Below, piece after piece: positions 18,874 through 27,334 of a DNA stretch of 64,000 nucleotides. A program made the position numbers and the translations under genes. Position 1 is the first letter of the stretch. The number at the start of each line of letters is the position of its first letter. The stretch covers positions 124,001 through 188,000 of the forward strand of contig NZ_VCBC01000009.1 in the NCBI RefSeq assembly GCF_005843925.1. The letters run 5' to 3'. The notes under the pieces are model-generated. The model was given only the letters and a program-made list of their open reading frames with translations. It made no database searches and was not told where the DNA came from. This stretch comes from Thalassotalea litorea (GTDB lineage Bacteria; Pseudomonadota; Gammaproteobacteria; Enterobacterales; Alteromonadaceae).

Positions 18874-19479
18874 ATGAAAACAGAAAATACGGTTTGGCAC
18901 CCTCAATTGGTCACAAAACCTGATCGGGCTAAGTTAAAAAAACAACGTCCCTGTCTGCTTTGGTACACCGGGCTTAGCGGCTCTGGAAAGTCTACCGTTG
19001 CCAATGCCGTAGATGACTTACTGTTTGCACGCCATTGTCATACTTATCTTTTAGACGGGGATAACGTTCGCCATGGTTTGAATGGTGACCTCGGGTTTAG
19101 TGATGAAGATCGAATAGAAAATATTCGCAGGATCAGCCAGGTTGCCAAATTGTTTGTCGATTCCGGGTTGATAGTATCCACCGCATTTATTTCCCCATTT
19201 CAATCTGACCGCGATATGGCCAGAAATTTGCTGGAGCGAGGTGAGTTTATTGAGGTTTTTATCGATACGCCCATTGACGTATGTGAGCAGCGTGATCCAA
19301 AAGGACTATACAAAAAAGCCCGCGCTGGAGAAATTAAAGATTTTACCGGGATTGATTCAGATTATGATGTGCCCAGCGCGCCAGAAATTCATGTGAAAAC
19401 CGCTGAGCAAGACATACTGGCCTGTGCAACTCAGATTGTGAATTATCTTTACGACAACGGCTATATCGGCCAAGAATAA
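18874..19479 (+). CDS. cysC: Adenylylsulfate kinase
   Basis: A 201-residue kinase that phosphorylates APS to PAPS. Start at 18874 ([11 protein letters not shown]) with AAAAGGA eight bases upstream; the earlier ATG at 18841 would add 11 atypical residues. Motifs: P-loop [12 protein letters not shown] (about 33), [20 protein letters not shown] (about 60), [13 protein letters not shown], and [20 protein letters not shown] (about 130). It completes the cysD-cysN-cysC pathway. Its product PAPS feeds reduction (genes not in this window) and sulfotransferases such as that at 1604. Confidence 0.97.
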   Translation: MKTENTVWHPQLVTKPDRAKLKKQRPCLLWYTGLSGSGKSTVANAVDDLLFARHCHTYLLDGDNVRHGLNGDLGFSDEDRIENIRRISQVAKLFVDSGLIVSTAFISPFQSDRDMARNLLERGEFIEVFIDTPIDVCEQRDPKGLYKKARAGEIKDFTGIDSDYDVPSAPEIHVKTAEQDILACATQIVNYLYDNGYIGQE

Positions 19480-19499
19480 ACAGCTACCTCAAGTTCATT

Positions 19500-19546
19500 G
19501 TTCATTAGACCAGCCGAAACCTTAGGTTACGGTTGGTCTAATGAAC
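19500..19546. repeat. 22-bp near-perfect hairpin after cysC
   Basis: Arms 19500-19521 and 19525-19546 pair over 22 positions with one G-T wobble and one A-A mismatch around a three-base loop TTA. The structure starts 21 bases after the cysC stop. It has no proper U tract (CGTGTTTTCC follows), so it may be a terminator/mRNA-end stabiliser or a copy of a palindromic repeat. Confidence 0.7.
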
Positions 19547-19784
19547 CGTGTTTTCCCCACATCTTCTGTTATTTGCCTAGCTACTCGAGCTAGCGCGTCG
19601 GCCTTGCTCCGTAATCTATCGCTGCGGTTCACTCGATTTCTCCCAACACCAGAACATACGTGTAAATCAACAACCAATTGCGCCGCCTGTTTTGTAACAA
19701 AATTTGTGAATGAGTAGATTTGAAAAATAGTTCAAAGTAGTATCAATCTTGACTAAATCCATGCAATGAATTGGAACATTAAAA
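19547..19784. other. Intergenic region before M13 peptidase
   Basis: About 240 bases, no coding frame. The first part (19555-19660) contains a small palindromic patch (GCTACTCGAGCTAGC) and is less A+T rich than the rest. The last 80 bases are A+T rich and presumably carry the peptidase promoter. I see no clear operator or small RNA. Confidence 0.4.
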
Positions 19785-21860
19785 ATGAAAACAATTGTAA
19801 CGGGTGCGATATGCTCGTCGATTCTCATGTTAAGTGCCTGCAACAGTGAACCTGTTAGCACGGACACGAAAGCGGCTAAAGCTGAAGTAACATCACAAAA
19901 AACAATGTTGGCCTCCGGCATTGAACAAGCAAATATGGACAAATCCGTACGTCCACAAGATGACTTTTATCTGTACGTGAACGGCGGTTGGTTAGCTGCG
20001 CATCCGATGCCCGCTGACAAAACCGCGATCGGTTCGTTTTATGACTTACGTGATAAAGCTGACGAAGATGTAAAAGCCATCATCGAAGAACTCGCGGCTG
20101 CAGATACTCTGGCAACGGGTAGTGATGAGCAAAAAGTTGCGGATCTATTCAAATCTTATATGGATGAAGATAAGTTAAATGCACTGGGCACCAAACCGGT
20201 AGAGCCTTTATTCGCAGAAATCGCAGCCATTGAAAACACCGACGACTTGGCGAGCTACTTCGCGAAATCACAAATCATTGGATTGGACTCGCCACTGTAT
20301 TTCTATGTCAGCATTGATGCGAAACAGTCTTCACGTTATGCCGGACATGTGTGGCATTCAGGTTTAGGGTTACCGGATCGCGACTACTACTTCAATAAAG
20401 AACAACGCTTTGTTGATATGCGTAACGATTATTTAGTACACATTGAAAAAATGTTCGCTTTGGCCGGCCAGGAAAATGGCAAGCAATCGGCGCAATCCAT
20501 CATGGAGCTTGAAACCAAGCTTGCCGAACTGCACTGGACTCGCGTACAAACCCGCGATAGTGAAGCTCGCTATAATAAGTTTGCCGTGGCTGATTTGAAC
20601 ACGGTGACCGACAAGTTCAACTGGAATACCTGGTTAAGCGCTCTTGGCGCGAATGGCCAAGAAGATATCATTATAAACCAGCCTGATTTTGTTAAAGGTT
20701 TTGGTGAACTGGTTGCTAATGTGTCGATTGAAGATTGGAAAACATATCTGAACTGGCAGGTGATTAATGGCTATGCGTCGTATCTAAGCGCGGATCTTGA
20801 CCAGCAAAACTTCGACTTTTATGGCAAGAACATCAATGGCCAACAAGAACAAAAACCACGCTGGAAGCGCGGTGTAAGTTTAGTGAATGGCAATTTGGGT
20901 GAAATCATTTCACAGGTTTATGTTAAACAACATTTTAAACCTGAAGCAAAAGAGCGAATGACCCAGTTAGTTGAAAACCTTCGGACTGCGTACGGTGAGA
21001 GTATCGATTCGCTGGAATGGATGTCGCAAGATACCAAAAAGGCAGCCCAGGTTAAATTGGCCGCATTTACGCCGAAAATCGGTTATCCAGATAAGTGGGA
21101 AGATTATTCTGCTATTGAAATTGACTCGGATACCTTGATTGCGAATTTACAAAGTGCTGATCAGGTTGGCTACCAAAAACAACTGGAGAAACTTGACGGT
21201 CCGATTCGCAAATGGGAATGGCATATGACGCCACAAACCGTGAATGCTTATTACAACCCAACGGTTAATGAAATTGTATTCCCGGCTGCAATCCTACAGC
21301 CTCCGTTTTTCAATATGGAAGCGGATGATGCGGTTAACTATGGCGGCATCGGTGCTGTTATTGGTCATGAAATGGGCCATGGCTTTGATGACCAAGGCAG
21401 TCGTTATGATGCGGAAGGCAATCTACGCAACTGGTGGACGGAAACCGATCAGGCGGAATTTAAAAAGCGTGCCAGCCAATTGGTTGAACAATACAATGGC
21501 TATCAAGTGTTTGATGACCTCAATGTTAACGGTGAGCTTACCTTAGGTGAAAATATTGGTGATTTATCGGGCTTAACCATTGCCTATCGTGCTTATAAGA
21601 ATTCACTTAATGGTGCAGAAGCGCCAGTCATTGATGGTTTAACCGGTGATGAGCGATTCTTTATGGGGTTTGCGCAAATCTGGCGTGGTAAACGTACCGA
21701 GAAAGGTATGCGTCAGCGTGTCGCGACTGACCCACACTCTCCCGGTCATTTCCGTGCCCTTGGCTCCCTCTCGAATATGCCTGAGTTTATTGAAGCATAC
21801 GGCATAAAAGAAGGTGACAAGATGTATATCGCACCGGAAAAACAAGTGAAAATCTGGTAA
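19785..21860 (+). CDS. M13 family (neprilysin-like) zinc metallopeptidase lipoprotein
   Basis: A 691-residue exported endopeptidase. The signal peptide ends in a lipobox (MLSAC, Cys ~19), so it is probably an outer-membrane or periplasmic lipoprotein. Family M13 marks: N-terminal DFYLYVNGGWL, NPTVNEIVFPAAILQPPFF, the zinc site VIGHEMGHGFDDQG (HExxH about residue 527), the third zinc ligand in GENIGDLSG (about 588), and the late RADPHSPGHFR-type segment (here ATDPHSPGHFRALGSLSN). Length matches bacterial PepO-like proteins of about 690 residues. The family cleaves oligopeptides. It stands alone, with a terminator at 21868. Confidence 0.95.
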   Translation: MKTIVTGAICSSILMLSACNSEPVSTDTKAAKAEVTSQKTMLASGIEQANMDKSVRPQDDFYLYVNGGWLAAHPMPADKTAIGSFYDLRDKADEDVKAIIEELAAADTLATGSDEQKVADLFKSYMDEDKLNALGTKPVEPLFAEIAAIENTDDLASYFAKSQIIGLDSPLYFYVSIDAKQSSRYAGHVWHSGLGLPDRDYYFNKEQRFVDMRNDYLVHIEKMFALAGQENGKQSAQSIMELETKLAELHWTRVQTRDSEARYNKFAVADLNTVTDKFNWNTWLSALGANGQEDIIINQPDFVKGFGELVANVSIEDWKTYLNWQVINGYASYLSADLDQQNFDFYGKNINGQQEQKPRWKRGVSLVNGNLGEIISQVYVKQHFKPEAKERMTQLVENLRTAYGESIDSLEWMSQDTKKAAQVKLAAFTPKIGYPDKWEDYSAIEIDSDTLIANLQSADQVGYQKQLEKLDGPIRKWEWHMTPQTVNAYYNPTVNEIVFPAAILQPPFFNMEADDAVNYGGIGAVIGHEMGHGFDDQGSRYDAEGNLRNWWTETDQAEFKKRASQLVEQYNGYQVFDDLNVNGELTLGENIGDLSGLTIAYRAYKNSLNGAEAPVIDGLTGDERFFMGFAQIWRGKRTEKGMRQRVATDPHSPGHFRALGSLSNMPEFIEAYGIKEGDKMYIAPEKQVKIW

Positions 21861-21867
21861 TAAATTC

Positions 21868-21889
21868 GGGAGCTAAGGCTCCCTTTTTT
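21868..21889 (+). terminator. Terminator after M13 peptidase
   Basis: GGGAGC / GCTCCC stem, loop TAAG, then six T residues, 8 bases past the stop codon. Confidence 0.85.
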
Positions 21890-22058
21890 ATGGTGTCGAT
21901 AAAGCGCTAAGGAGCAGTAAAAGCCGGAAAAGAGGAGCACAAGTGCTAATGGTTAAAGCATTATTCTTGCTTTTGTCGAGGAACCTTTTTATCATGGTGA
22001 TGCATGTGGTTAACCCCCATAAGTTTCAATGAGTTAAACTTATAACGAGAATGCAGTG

Positions 22059-22280
22059 ATGAATAAGAACAATCAAGCACAAGAAAATTCCAAGAATGAT
22101 GAACTGACTCCCGAGCAGGCTCGTCGTCAGTTTATGAAGAAATATGGTAAGCTTGCTGCGGTTACGCCAATCGCGGTAACGGCGTTGATGACACCTAAAA
22201 CATCAGCGGCACCGAAGTCCTGTAAAGAGCATCAGGGCAATAAACATTGTGTTAATTCTGCGTCATCAGGTTTTAACTAA
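22059..22280 (+). CDS. Small protein with twin-arginine-like signal and two-Cys tail (candidate modified peptide)
   Basis: A 73-residue protein of no family I recognise. The ATG at 22059 has GAGA eight bases upstream; a GTG lies directly before it at 22056. The N terminus is polar and acidic (NQAQENSKNDELTPEQA). Then comes a Tat-like motif ARRQFMKKYGK, a short hydrophobic stretch (LAAVTPIAVTALM), and a possible cleavage zone TSAAPKS. The remaining ~20 residues contain Cys-x8-Cys (CKEHQGNKHC) and a Ser-rich end, SASSGFN. It sits 49 bases before a PqqD-like/HPr-kinase-like fusion and is followed by a nucleotidyltransferase, so it could be the substrate of these enzymes; that is inference. Alternatively it is a small periplasmic component of the exopolysaccharide locus. 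Confidence 0.75.
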   Translation: MNKNNQAQENSKNDELTPEQARRQFMKKYGKLAAVTPIAVTALMTPKTSAAPKSCKEHQGNKHCVNSASSGFN

Positions 22281-22329
22281 TTCTCATTCCCAAGTGAGTT
22301 TTGCCGGTAGTTGTTGATAAAGAGGCAAA

Positions 22330-23766
22330 ATGCAGTCAATTCCTTTACAACATAAATATTTGAGATTGTTTATCGAAGGGGAGCAAGGCCTGATATTTTG
22401 CCAGCAGAGGCATTCTCTGTTTCGATTGCCACCATTAAGCATTGCATTGATCCTTGGGCTTGATTCCGGCGTTGGTCGTTCAGAGTGCTTAAATCAGGTC
22501 TCTCGTGCGAGCGGACTTGCACTGCCAGAAATAGAGCCTGCTATGGATGAAGTCTGGGATCTATACCATTTAGCCAGCTCCAACTCGTTACCTCGATCAC
22601 CACAATCTAAATCGGCTAATCAGCCAACATTTACAGGTTCTTTATCTCGCTCAACCGCTGATATTACGAGCGTAGCCAGCTCTCAATCTTCTATGCAAAC
22701 AATACACTATCGCGATGGGCTGTATTTTGAGGTATTACCGTTTAAATCCGCAACCCAGAAAAAAACGTTGTCCGTCGAAAATCAAGGGATCGCTCCTTGC
22801 TCTGAGTCGTTTGTTACCATTGATTTTGGCAGTATCGCCTTTCGTATTGAGTGCCAAGATAGTGATTTTCGCGAAATGCTACTTGCACTATTTGATAGAT
22901 ATATTCGCGACGATAATTTAATTCGTGCTCCCGTTACGGTTCAGTTTCAAATTCAATCGGTCGGTATCGAAGAAAACAATGACCCGCAATTTCAGAAACA
23001 TTACCGAATGTTGTCGCAACAGCGGATTGTAGCCCACGAGATAACGTTTTCTGAACTTATGCCGACCATTATTGAACGAATGCAAATTCTCACATTTCAG
23101 TTAAGCGCATTTCGATTTTGTTATCATGGCGCTGCACTAATAAAAGATCAGCAACTGTTACTGTTGCCAGGGAAATCTGGTGTTGGTAAGTCGACACTTA
23201 CCGCGTATCTTGCAACCAAGGGCTATCAGGTTTGTTCAGATGAAATGATCGTGCTTGATGACGATTTTAATGTATTGAACCTTCCCGCACCGCTTGCGAT
23301 AAAATCCGGTGCCTGGTCAGTACTGCAAGCCTACTATCCTCAACTTGCAGAGCAACCGGTGTGGCAGCACAAAGATGGGCGTAAGCTAAAGTATGTTTGG
23401 CCACAATCGATGTTGCCCAATGCGGGCAAGGTCAATTCAGCCAGTCACTGGTGTAATTTTCAATCGGCGGATATTATCGCCCCAAATTATCAAAATGAGC
23501 GCCCGCTACAACACGAGCAAAACAACGAGCAGAACAATAAAGGCAATATGCCAGATTCGTTATCGGCAAATTTTAGTTCCTTTAGTGTTATCGACATGCT
23601 GAACTTAGTTGTTGCGGGGGGGTATCAGGTTGGCAAAGAACTAAGTGCAACTGACGTTATTGATTTGATTGGTTTTTTTGAAACGATCCGGCGAGGGCAA
23701 CTAAGTTATTCGTCGAACGAAGCGGCATTTCACTTCCTATCTTCGAATACTAACGGTAAAAACTAA
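22330..23766 (+). CDS. HPr-kinase-like protein with N-terminal PqqD-like domain
   Basis: A 478-residue protein. Residues ~15-82 look like a small winged-helix PqqD-type domain (HSLFRLPPLSIALILGLDSG ... IEPAMDEVWDLYHL), the fold used as RiPP recognition element. A Ser/Gln-rich linker (~83-125) follows. Residues ~255-480 resemble the HPr kinase C-terminal domain: FCYHGAALI (His 266), Walker A GKSGVGKST (281-289), then VCSDEMIVLDDD, where HprK enzymes have their acidic metal site. A Gln/Asn-rich insert lies at ~387-405. It lacks the HprK N-terminal domain, and no PTS gene is nearby, so HPr is an unlikely substrate. Relatives (HprK-related kinase) are found in exopolysaccharide loci and in lasso-peptide clusters, where they phosphorylate a precursor serine. 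GAGGCA precedes the start at 22330. Confidence 0.78.
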   Translation: MQSIPLQHKYLRLFIEGEQGLIFCQQRHSLFRLPPLSIALILGLDSGVGRSECLNQVSRASGLALPEIEPAMDEVWDLYHLASSNSLPRSPQSKSANQPTFTGSLSRSTADITSVASSQSSMQTIHYRDGLYFEVLPFKSATQKKTLSVENQGIAPCSESFVTIDFGSIAFRIECQDSDFREMLLALFDRYIRDDNLIRAPVTVQFQIQSVGIEENNDPQFQKHYRMLSQQRIVAHEITFSELMPTIIERMQILTFQLSAFRFCYHGAALIKDQQLLLLPGKSGVGKSTLTAYLATKGYQVCSDEMIVLDDDFNVLNLPAPLAIKSGAWSVLQAYYPQLAEQPVWQHKDGRKLKYVWPQSMLPNAGKVNSASHWCNFQSADIIAPNYQNERPLQHEQNNEQNNKGNMPDSLSANFSSFSVIDMLNLVVAGGYQVGKELSATDVIDLIGFFETIRRGQLSYSSNEAAFHFLSSNTNGKN

Positions 23767-23901
23767 CACGGTTAGTACTTTTCAAGAGCGCGAGTTAGCG
23801 GTATGGTTAGCAACATTACAGCCCCCTTTGAACATAACTGCGGCGCAGCGTTGCAGCTAAAACCAACATAGCAATAATAATCTAAAAAGGGCAATCGCAA
23901 T

Positions 23902-25068
23902 ATGGGCGCTAGTCAGCACATACAAATAACCCCCAATACGTTTCTGCAATTAGGGTTACTCCTGTCTGCGAATACAAAACCTACCGATATCGATCATGAT
24001 TTAATGATCACCTTACAAACGGAAGAGTTGTATTTACCAATAATTGAGTTATCCAATTGCTATTGGATGACAAGTGCTTTGTGTTATCGATTAAAGAAAT
24101 TACGCATTTTTCCTCAGTTACCACTTGTATTACAACAGTACTTGAATGAGGTGAGTAGCCTCTATCGGCAACGCAATATCGACATTAAAAAAGAAGCCAA
24201 ACACGTGTGTGCCTTACTTGACGAGGCTGGCATCGAACAAGTATTGCTAAAAGGCGGTGCAAGTTTATTTAATGGTACGTATCCATCACCTGCGATGCGT
24301 TATATGTGCGATATTGATATTCTTGTGCCCGAGGAGAAACAACAGCAAGCATTCGAGTTACTTAAAGCCAATGGTTATCAAGCGGATGAAAGTCCTTTTG
24401 CCATCCATTCTGCAAACCATCATCATGCACCGTCTTTATGTCTGCCGGACAGTATGTGTCGTGTTGAAATTCATAAACAGGCATTAAAGTTTCCAGCCAG
24501 CCGGGTCCTGAACGATATCGATATTTGGGAGGAGGGTGATCCTTTGCCTTTAGGGGAAGGTGTGACGGTTAAACAACTAAATGCAACTCAGCAAATCATT
24601 TTGTGCATCGCCCATAGTGAAATATCCCACTCAGGGTTTGCAGAAAAAGTATTAGATATACGTCAGTTTTATCATCTGCTGTGTTTGATTCATCACTACC
24701 AGGAGAATATTGACTGGCGTCTGGTCGAAAAACATTTCCAGTTAGCAAATGTCGAGAATGTATTGCATGCAGCTTTGCAGGGGCTTTCGCTATTGTTTAA
24801 TGAGGTAACACCAATTACCCGTAATGATGCTAAAAGTCGGCAACAGATTGAGCAAAGAATGAATTGTTTTTGCAACCAGTCAAAAATTCGAAAATACTGG
24901 CTCGCTATTAAACGAGTACTTTCGGGGTATAGCGCTAAGCAGATTGAATTTACCTATGACGTCAAGGGGATGTTTGGGGTTAGCAAAGGGCGATTCAAAC
25001 ACTTTTACAGACACTGCAAACTTATCATTAATCGCGAATATCGAGAAAATTTCTGGGCAAGTATCTAA
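23902..25068 (+). CDS. Nucleotidyltransferase family protein (NTP_transf_5 type)
   Basis: A 388-residue protein. The N-terminal third is helical. The nucleotidyltransferase signature follows at ~110-160: VLLKGGASLFNGTYPSPAMR, then the metal-binding acidic pair in CDIDILVPEE (about residue 135), then FELLKANGYQADES. The second half has ILCIAHSEISHSGF and VLDIRQFYHLL, usual in this family. AAAGGGC lies 12 bases before the ATG. The family travels with HprK-related kinases and PqqD-like proteins in exopolysaccharide and lasso-peptide loci; some homologues are linked to sugar decoration of peptides. Substrate unknown. It forms a module with the two genes before it. Confidence 0.8.
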   Translation: MGASQHIQITPNTFLQLGLLLSANTKPTDIDHDLMITLQTEELYLPIIELSNCYWMTSALCYRLKKLRIFPQLPLVLQQYLNEVSSLYRQRNIDIKKEAKHVCALLDEAGIEQVLLKGGASLFNGTYPSPAMRYMCDIDILVPEEKQQQAFELLKANGYQADESPFAIHSANHHHAPSLCLPDSMCRVEIHKQALKFPASRVLNDIDIWEEGDPLPLGEGVTVKQLNATQQIILCIAHSEISHSGFAEKVLDIRQFYHLLCLIHHYQENIDWRLVEKHFQLANVENVLHAALQGLSLLFNEVTPITRNDAKSRQQIEQRMNCFCNQSKIRKYWLAIKRVLSGYSAKQIEFTYDVKGMFGVSKGRFKHFYRHCKLIINREYRENFWASI

Positions 25069-25098
25069 GCAGCGAACAAGGTAAGTGACCGGGCATGT

Positions 25099-25140
25099 GT
25101 TTAAGTCGATGTTTAATTGAGCGTTTAAGTCGATGTTTAA
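25099..25140. repeat. Short direct repeat, 18 bases, 24-base period
   Basis: GTTTAAGTCGATGTTTAA occurs at 25099-25116 and again exactly at 25123-25140; a degraded third unit may follow (25147-25165). It lies in the gap between the nucleotidyltransferase gene and the small secreted-protein gene. Confidence 0.75.
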
Positions 25141-25278
25141 GAAAGCGTAGAAGTAAGTGTTTAGTTAGCAGTAGTTTCTACATGATGCCGTAGGCAATTT
25201 ACAAGCGGCAGTTTTCAATGACAGAAATTCTTGTTAGACTGAAAATTAACCAGAACAATAAACAGAGTCCCTACGGTT

Positions 25279-25653
25279 ATGTCCATGTCGGTATTGAAAA
25301 GTATAAAAATATCTCACTTACCCGCAATTTTCCTATGCGTTATCTTTGCTGTGAATGCACAAGCACAGGAACAAAATGAACCACAGACGCCGGTAACTGC
25401 CGAGGCTAAAACGTCTGCAGTTTCGTCGGAGGAAACTGTTAAACCCGCAGACAAAAAAGCTAGCGCTGCGACCGATAATTCAAAAGAAGCGGTAAAAAAA
25501 CAGCCGCAACCCGATGAACGTACGGCGCAGGAAAAAATTGCACAGAATCGTCGGGCGTTAAATTTATCACCACCCAAAGCACCGAAATCTTTAGGCGGTG
25601 GTAATGGCAATGGTGGCCTTGGTTCCGGACAAATTACCGTTTCCTCGAATTAA
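25279..25653 (+). CDS. Small secreted low-complexity protein
   Basis: A 124-residue protein with a Sec signal peptide (LPAIFLCVIFAVNAQAQ, cleavage likely after AQA). The mature part is low complexity: Ala/Lys/Glu/Thr-rich to residue ~85, then a basic helix-like piece (AQEKIAQNRRALNLS), proline-rich PPKAPKSLGGG, a glycine-rich run and a C terminus GQITVSSN. I recognise no family. It lies between the nucleotidyltransferase and the polymerase/ligase gene, so it probably belongs to the exopolysaccharide locus. The minus-strand frame at 25314-25610 is a composition shadow of this low-complexity gene. Confidence 0.7.
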   Translation: MSMSVLKSIKISHLPAIFLCVIFAVNAQAQEQNEPQTPVTAEAKTSAVSSEETVKPADKKASAATDNSKEAVKKQPQPDERTAQEKIAQNRRALNLSPPKAPKSLGGGNGNGGLGSGQITVSSN

Positions 25654-25777
25654 CATCTGCTTTGTCGTCTAGTCTGTGTTCGCATTGATTGCCATGCATA
25701 AACCTATGTTGATGCCATGAATGCATTCCTAAACACATACCAATTCCAACCATACGAAATTGTCATAATCGAAATCC

Positions 25778-27223
25778 ATGAAGGTTAACTCTCAAGCATT
25801 GCAATTTAACCTGTTTCTGGTGCTGGTTTTTTGGTTACCTATCCCGTTAGGCTCAAACAGACCTTGGGCATGGGCAGTATTGGAGCTAGGCGCATTTTGT
25901 TTACTTAGTGTTAGTTTACTGTCTTTTTCATGGCCGAAAATTAAAGAGCGATTACGCCCATACCAGGGGTATGTATATATCGTCGCGGCATTTACCCTAT
26001 GGCAAGGCCTGCAATCGGTTCCTTTACCCACTTTTTTAATTAGCTGGATCAGCCCCAATAACGTGCTGTTGCAGCAGCAAATCCATAGTGGACAATGGCT
26101 AAATTCGCATTGGTTACCGTTATCTTTAGATCCTGTACAAACCCTGGTTATGTTTGTTAAGTCATGCGCGTATCTTGCAATGGCTTGTCTGGTTTTTATT
26201 CACGTCACTAACCTCAGGAAACTTAAGTTACTGGTCATGGTGATTATCGCGACAGGGCTTTTTCAAGCTACCTATGGCACGTTAGCATTGCTCAATAGTG
26301 ATGACCGAAGCTGGATGCTAACACTACAGAACAGCTCTAATGCAACGGGCTCATTTATCTACAGAAATCATTTTGCCAACTTCTTGATTCTGTGCGCGAG
26401 CTTGGCCGTAGGTTGGCTGTTGAGTTACCTGTTACAACAAAGAGCCCGCTCCAATGTCCCGTTTATAAAAACATTTCTATCTAGCTATATTTCGGGCAAG
26501 TTTACCTTACGGCTGTCGCTGGTCTGCATGGTTATCGCGATAGTATTGTCCCATTCTCGGATGGGCAATACCGCGTTTTTTATGGCCTTAACCCTTACCT
26601 TGGGACTTAGTGCAATTGTGTTTGGTAAAACAAGCCGGTCTAGCCGTCGGTATGTATTGGTTCTGCTGTTCAGCGTATTGACCATCGACGCATTGATTCT
26701 CGGTAGTTGGTTTGGAATCGACAAAGTTAAGCAACGGATTGAAAACACCAGCCTTGAAAAAGAAACGCGAGATAATGTTGCTATCGATAGCATGGTGTTG
26801 ATCAAAGAATTCGCCATGACTGGTGTGGGAGCAGGGGGGTTTTACGTCGCTTATCCCCGAGTGAAAAAACAAGATGTGAAAGGGTTTTATGATCATGCGC
26901 ATAACGATTATTTGCAATTTGTGATTGAGTACGGATTGCCAATGTCGATATTGTTAATGGCATTGATTGTTGTTTCTATATGGCATGCATACCAGGCGAT
27001 GTTGTTAAGGAATAGTCATTTTATCCGAGGTTTATCAGGAGGTTGTATCATGGCGGTTATTGGCATGATGTTGCATATTAGCGTTGATTTTAACCTGCAA
27101 TCGCCGGCGAATTCGGCCTATTTTGTGATTATTCTGGCATTGTGCTGGGTTTGCCGATTTGGATTACCCTCAACGAAGGTTGCAGTGCCGGATACACCAA
27201 AAAAAACAAGCTTAAGTGTTTAA
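25778..27223 (+). CDS. O-antigen ligase / Wzy-type polymerase family protein
   Basis: A 481-residue inner-membrane protein with about 10-12 predicted helices (for example LQFNLFLVLVFWLPIPLGSN, LLVMVIIATGLFQATYGTLA, PFFMALTLTLGLSA-type segments). It has the large periplasmic loop and conserved Wzy_C/WaaL features: SHSRMGNTAFF (about 262), GVGAGGFYVAYP (about 350), DHAHNDYLQFVIEYGLP (about 373). The HxHNDYLQ motif is diagnostic of the O-antigen ligase domain (PF04932) in exopolysaccharide loci. It is likely to polymerise repeat units in the periplasm. It precedes the export genes. Confidence 0.9.
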   Translation: MKVNSQALQFNLFLVLVFWLPIPLGSNRPWAWAVLELGAFCLLSVSLLSFSWPKIKERLRPYQGYVYIVAAFTLWQGLQSVPLPTFLISWISPNNVLLQQQIHSGQWLNSHWLPLSLDPVQTLVMFVKSCAYLAMACLVFIHVTNLRKLKLLVMVIIATGLFQATYGTLALLNSDDRSWMLTLQNSSNATGSFIYRNHFANFLILCASLAVGWLLSYLLQQRARSNVPFIKTFLSSYISGKFTLRLSLVCMVIAIVLSHSRMGNTAFFMALTLTLGLSAIVFGKTSRSSRRYVLVLLFSVLTIDALILGSWFGIDKVKQRIENTSLEKETRDNVAIDSMVLIKEFAMTGVGAGGFYVAYPRVKKQDVKGFYDHAHNDYLQFVIEYGLPMSILLMALIVVSIWHAYQAMLLRNSHFIRGLSGGCIMAVIGMMLHISVDFNLQSPANSAYFVIILALCWVCRFGLPSTKVAVPDTPKKTSLSV

Positions 27224-27334
27224 AACGAGATTTAATCCGTTTTACAGGTAAGACCAGAAGATAAGTGAATAATTTTTAATCGTTGCCATTAATAAGCGAA
27301 TTAATTAACATACCCTTAAACGCTAATAAAAATA

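Noticed and set aside
22059..25068. Lasso-peptide biosynthesis cluster
   Set aside because: HprK-like kinase and nucleotidyltransferase fit, but there is no transglutaminase-like protease (B) or asparagine-synthetase-like cyclase (C), and no threaded-ring-like core in the mini-protein.
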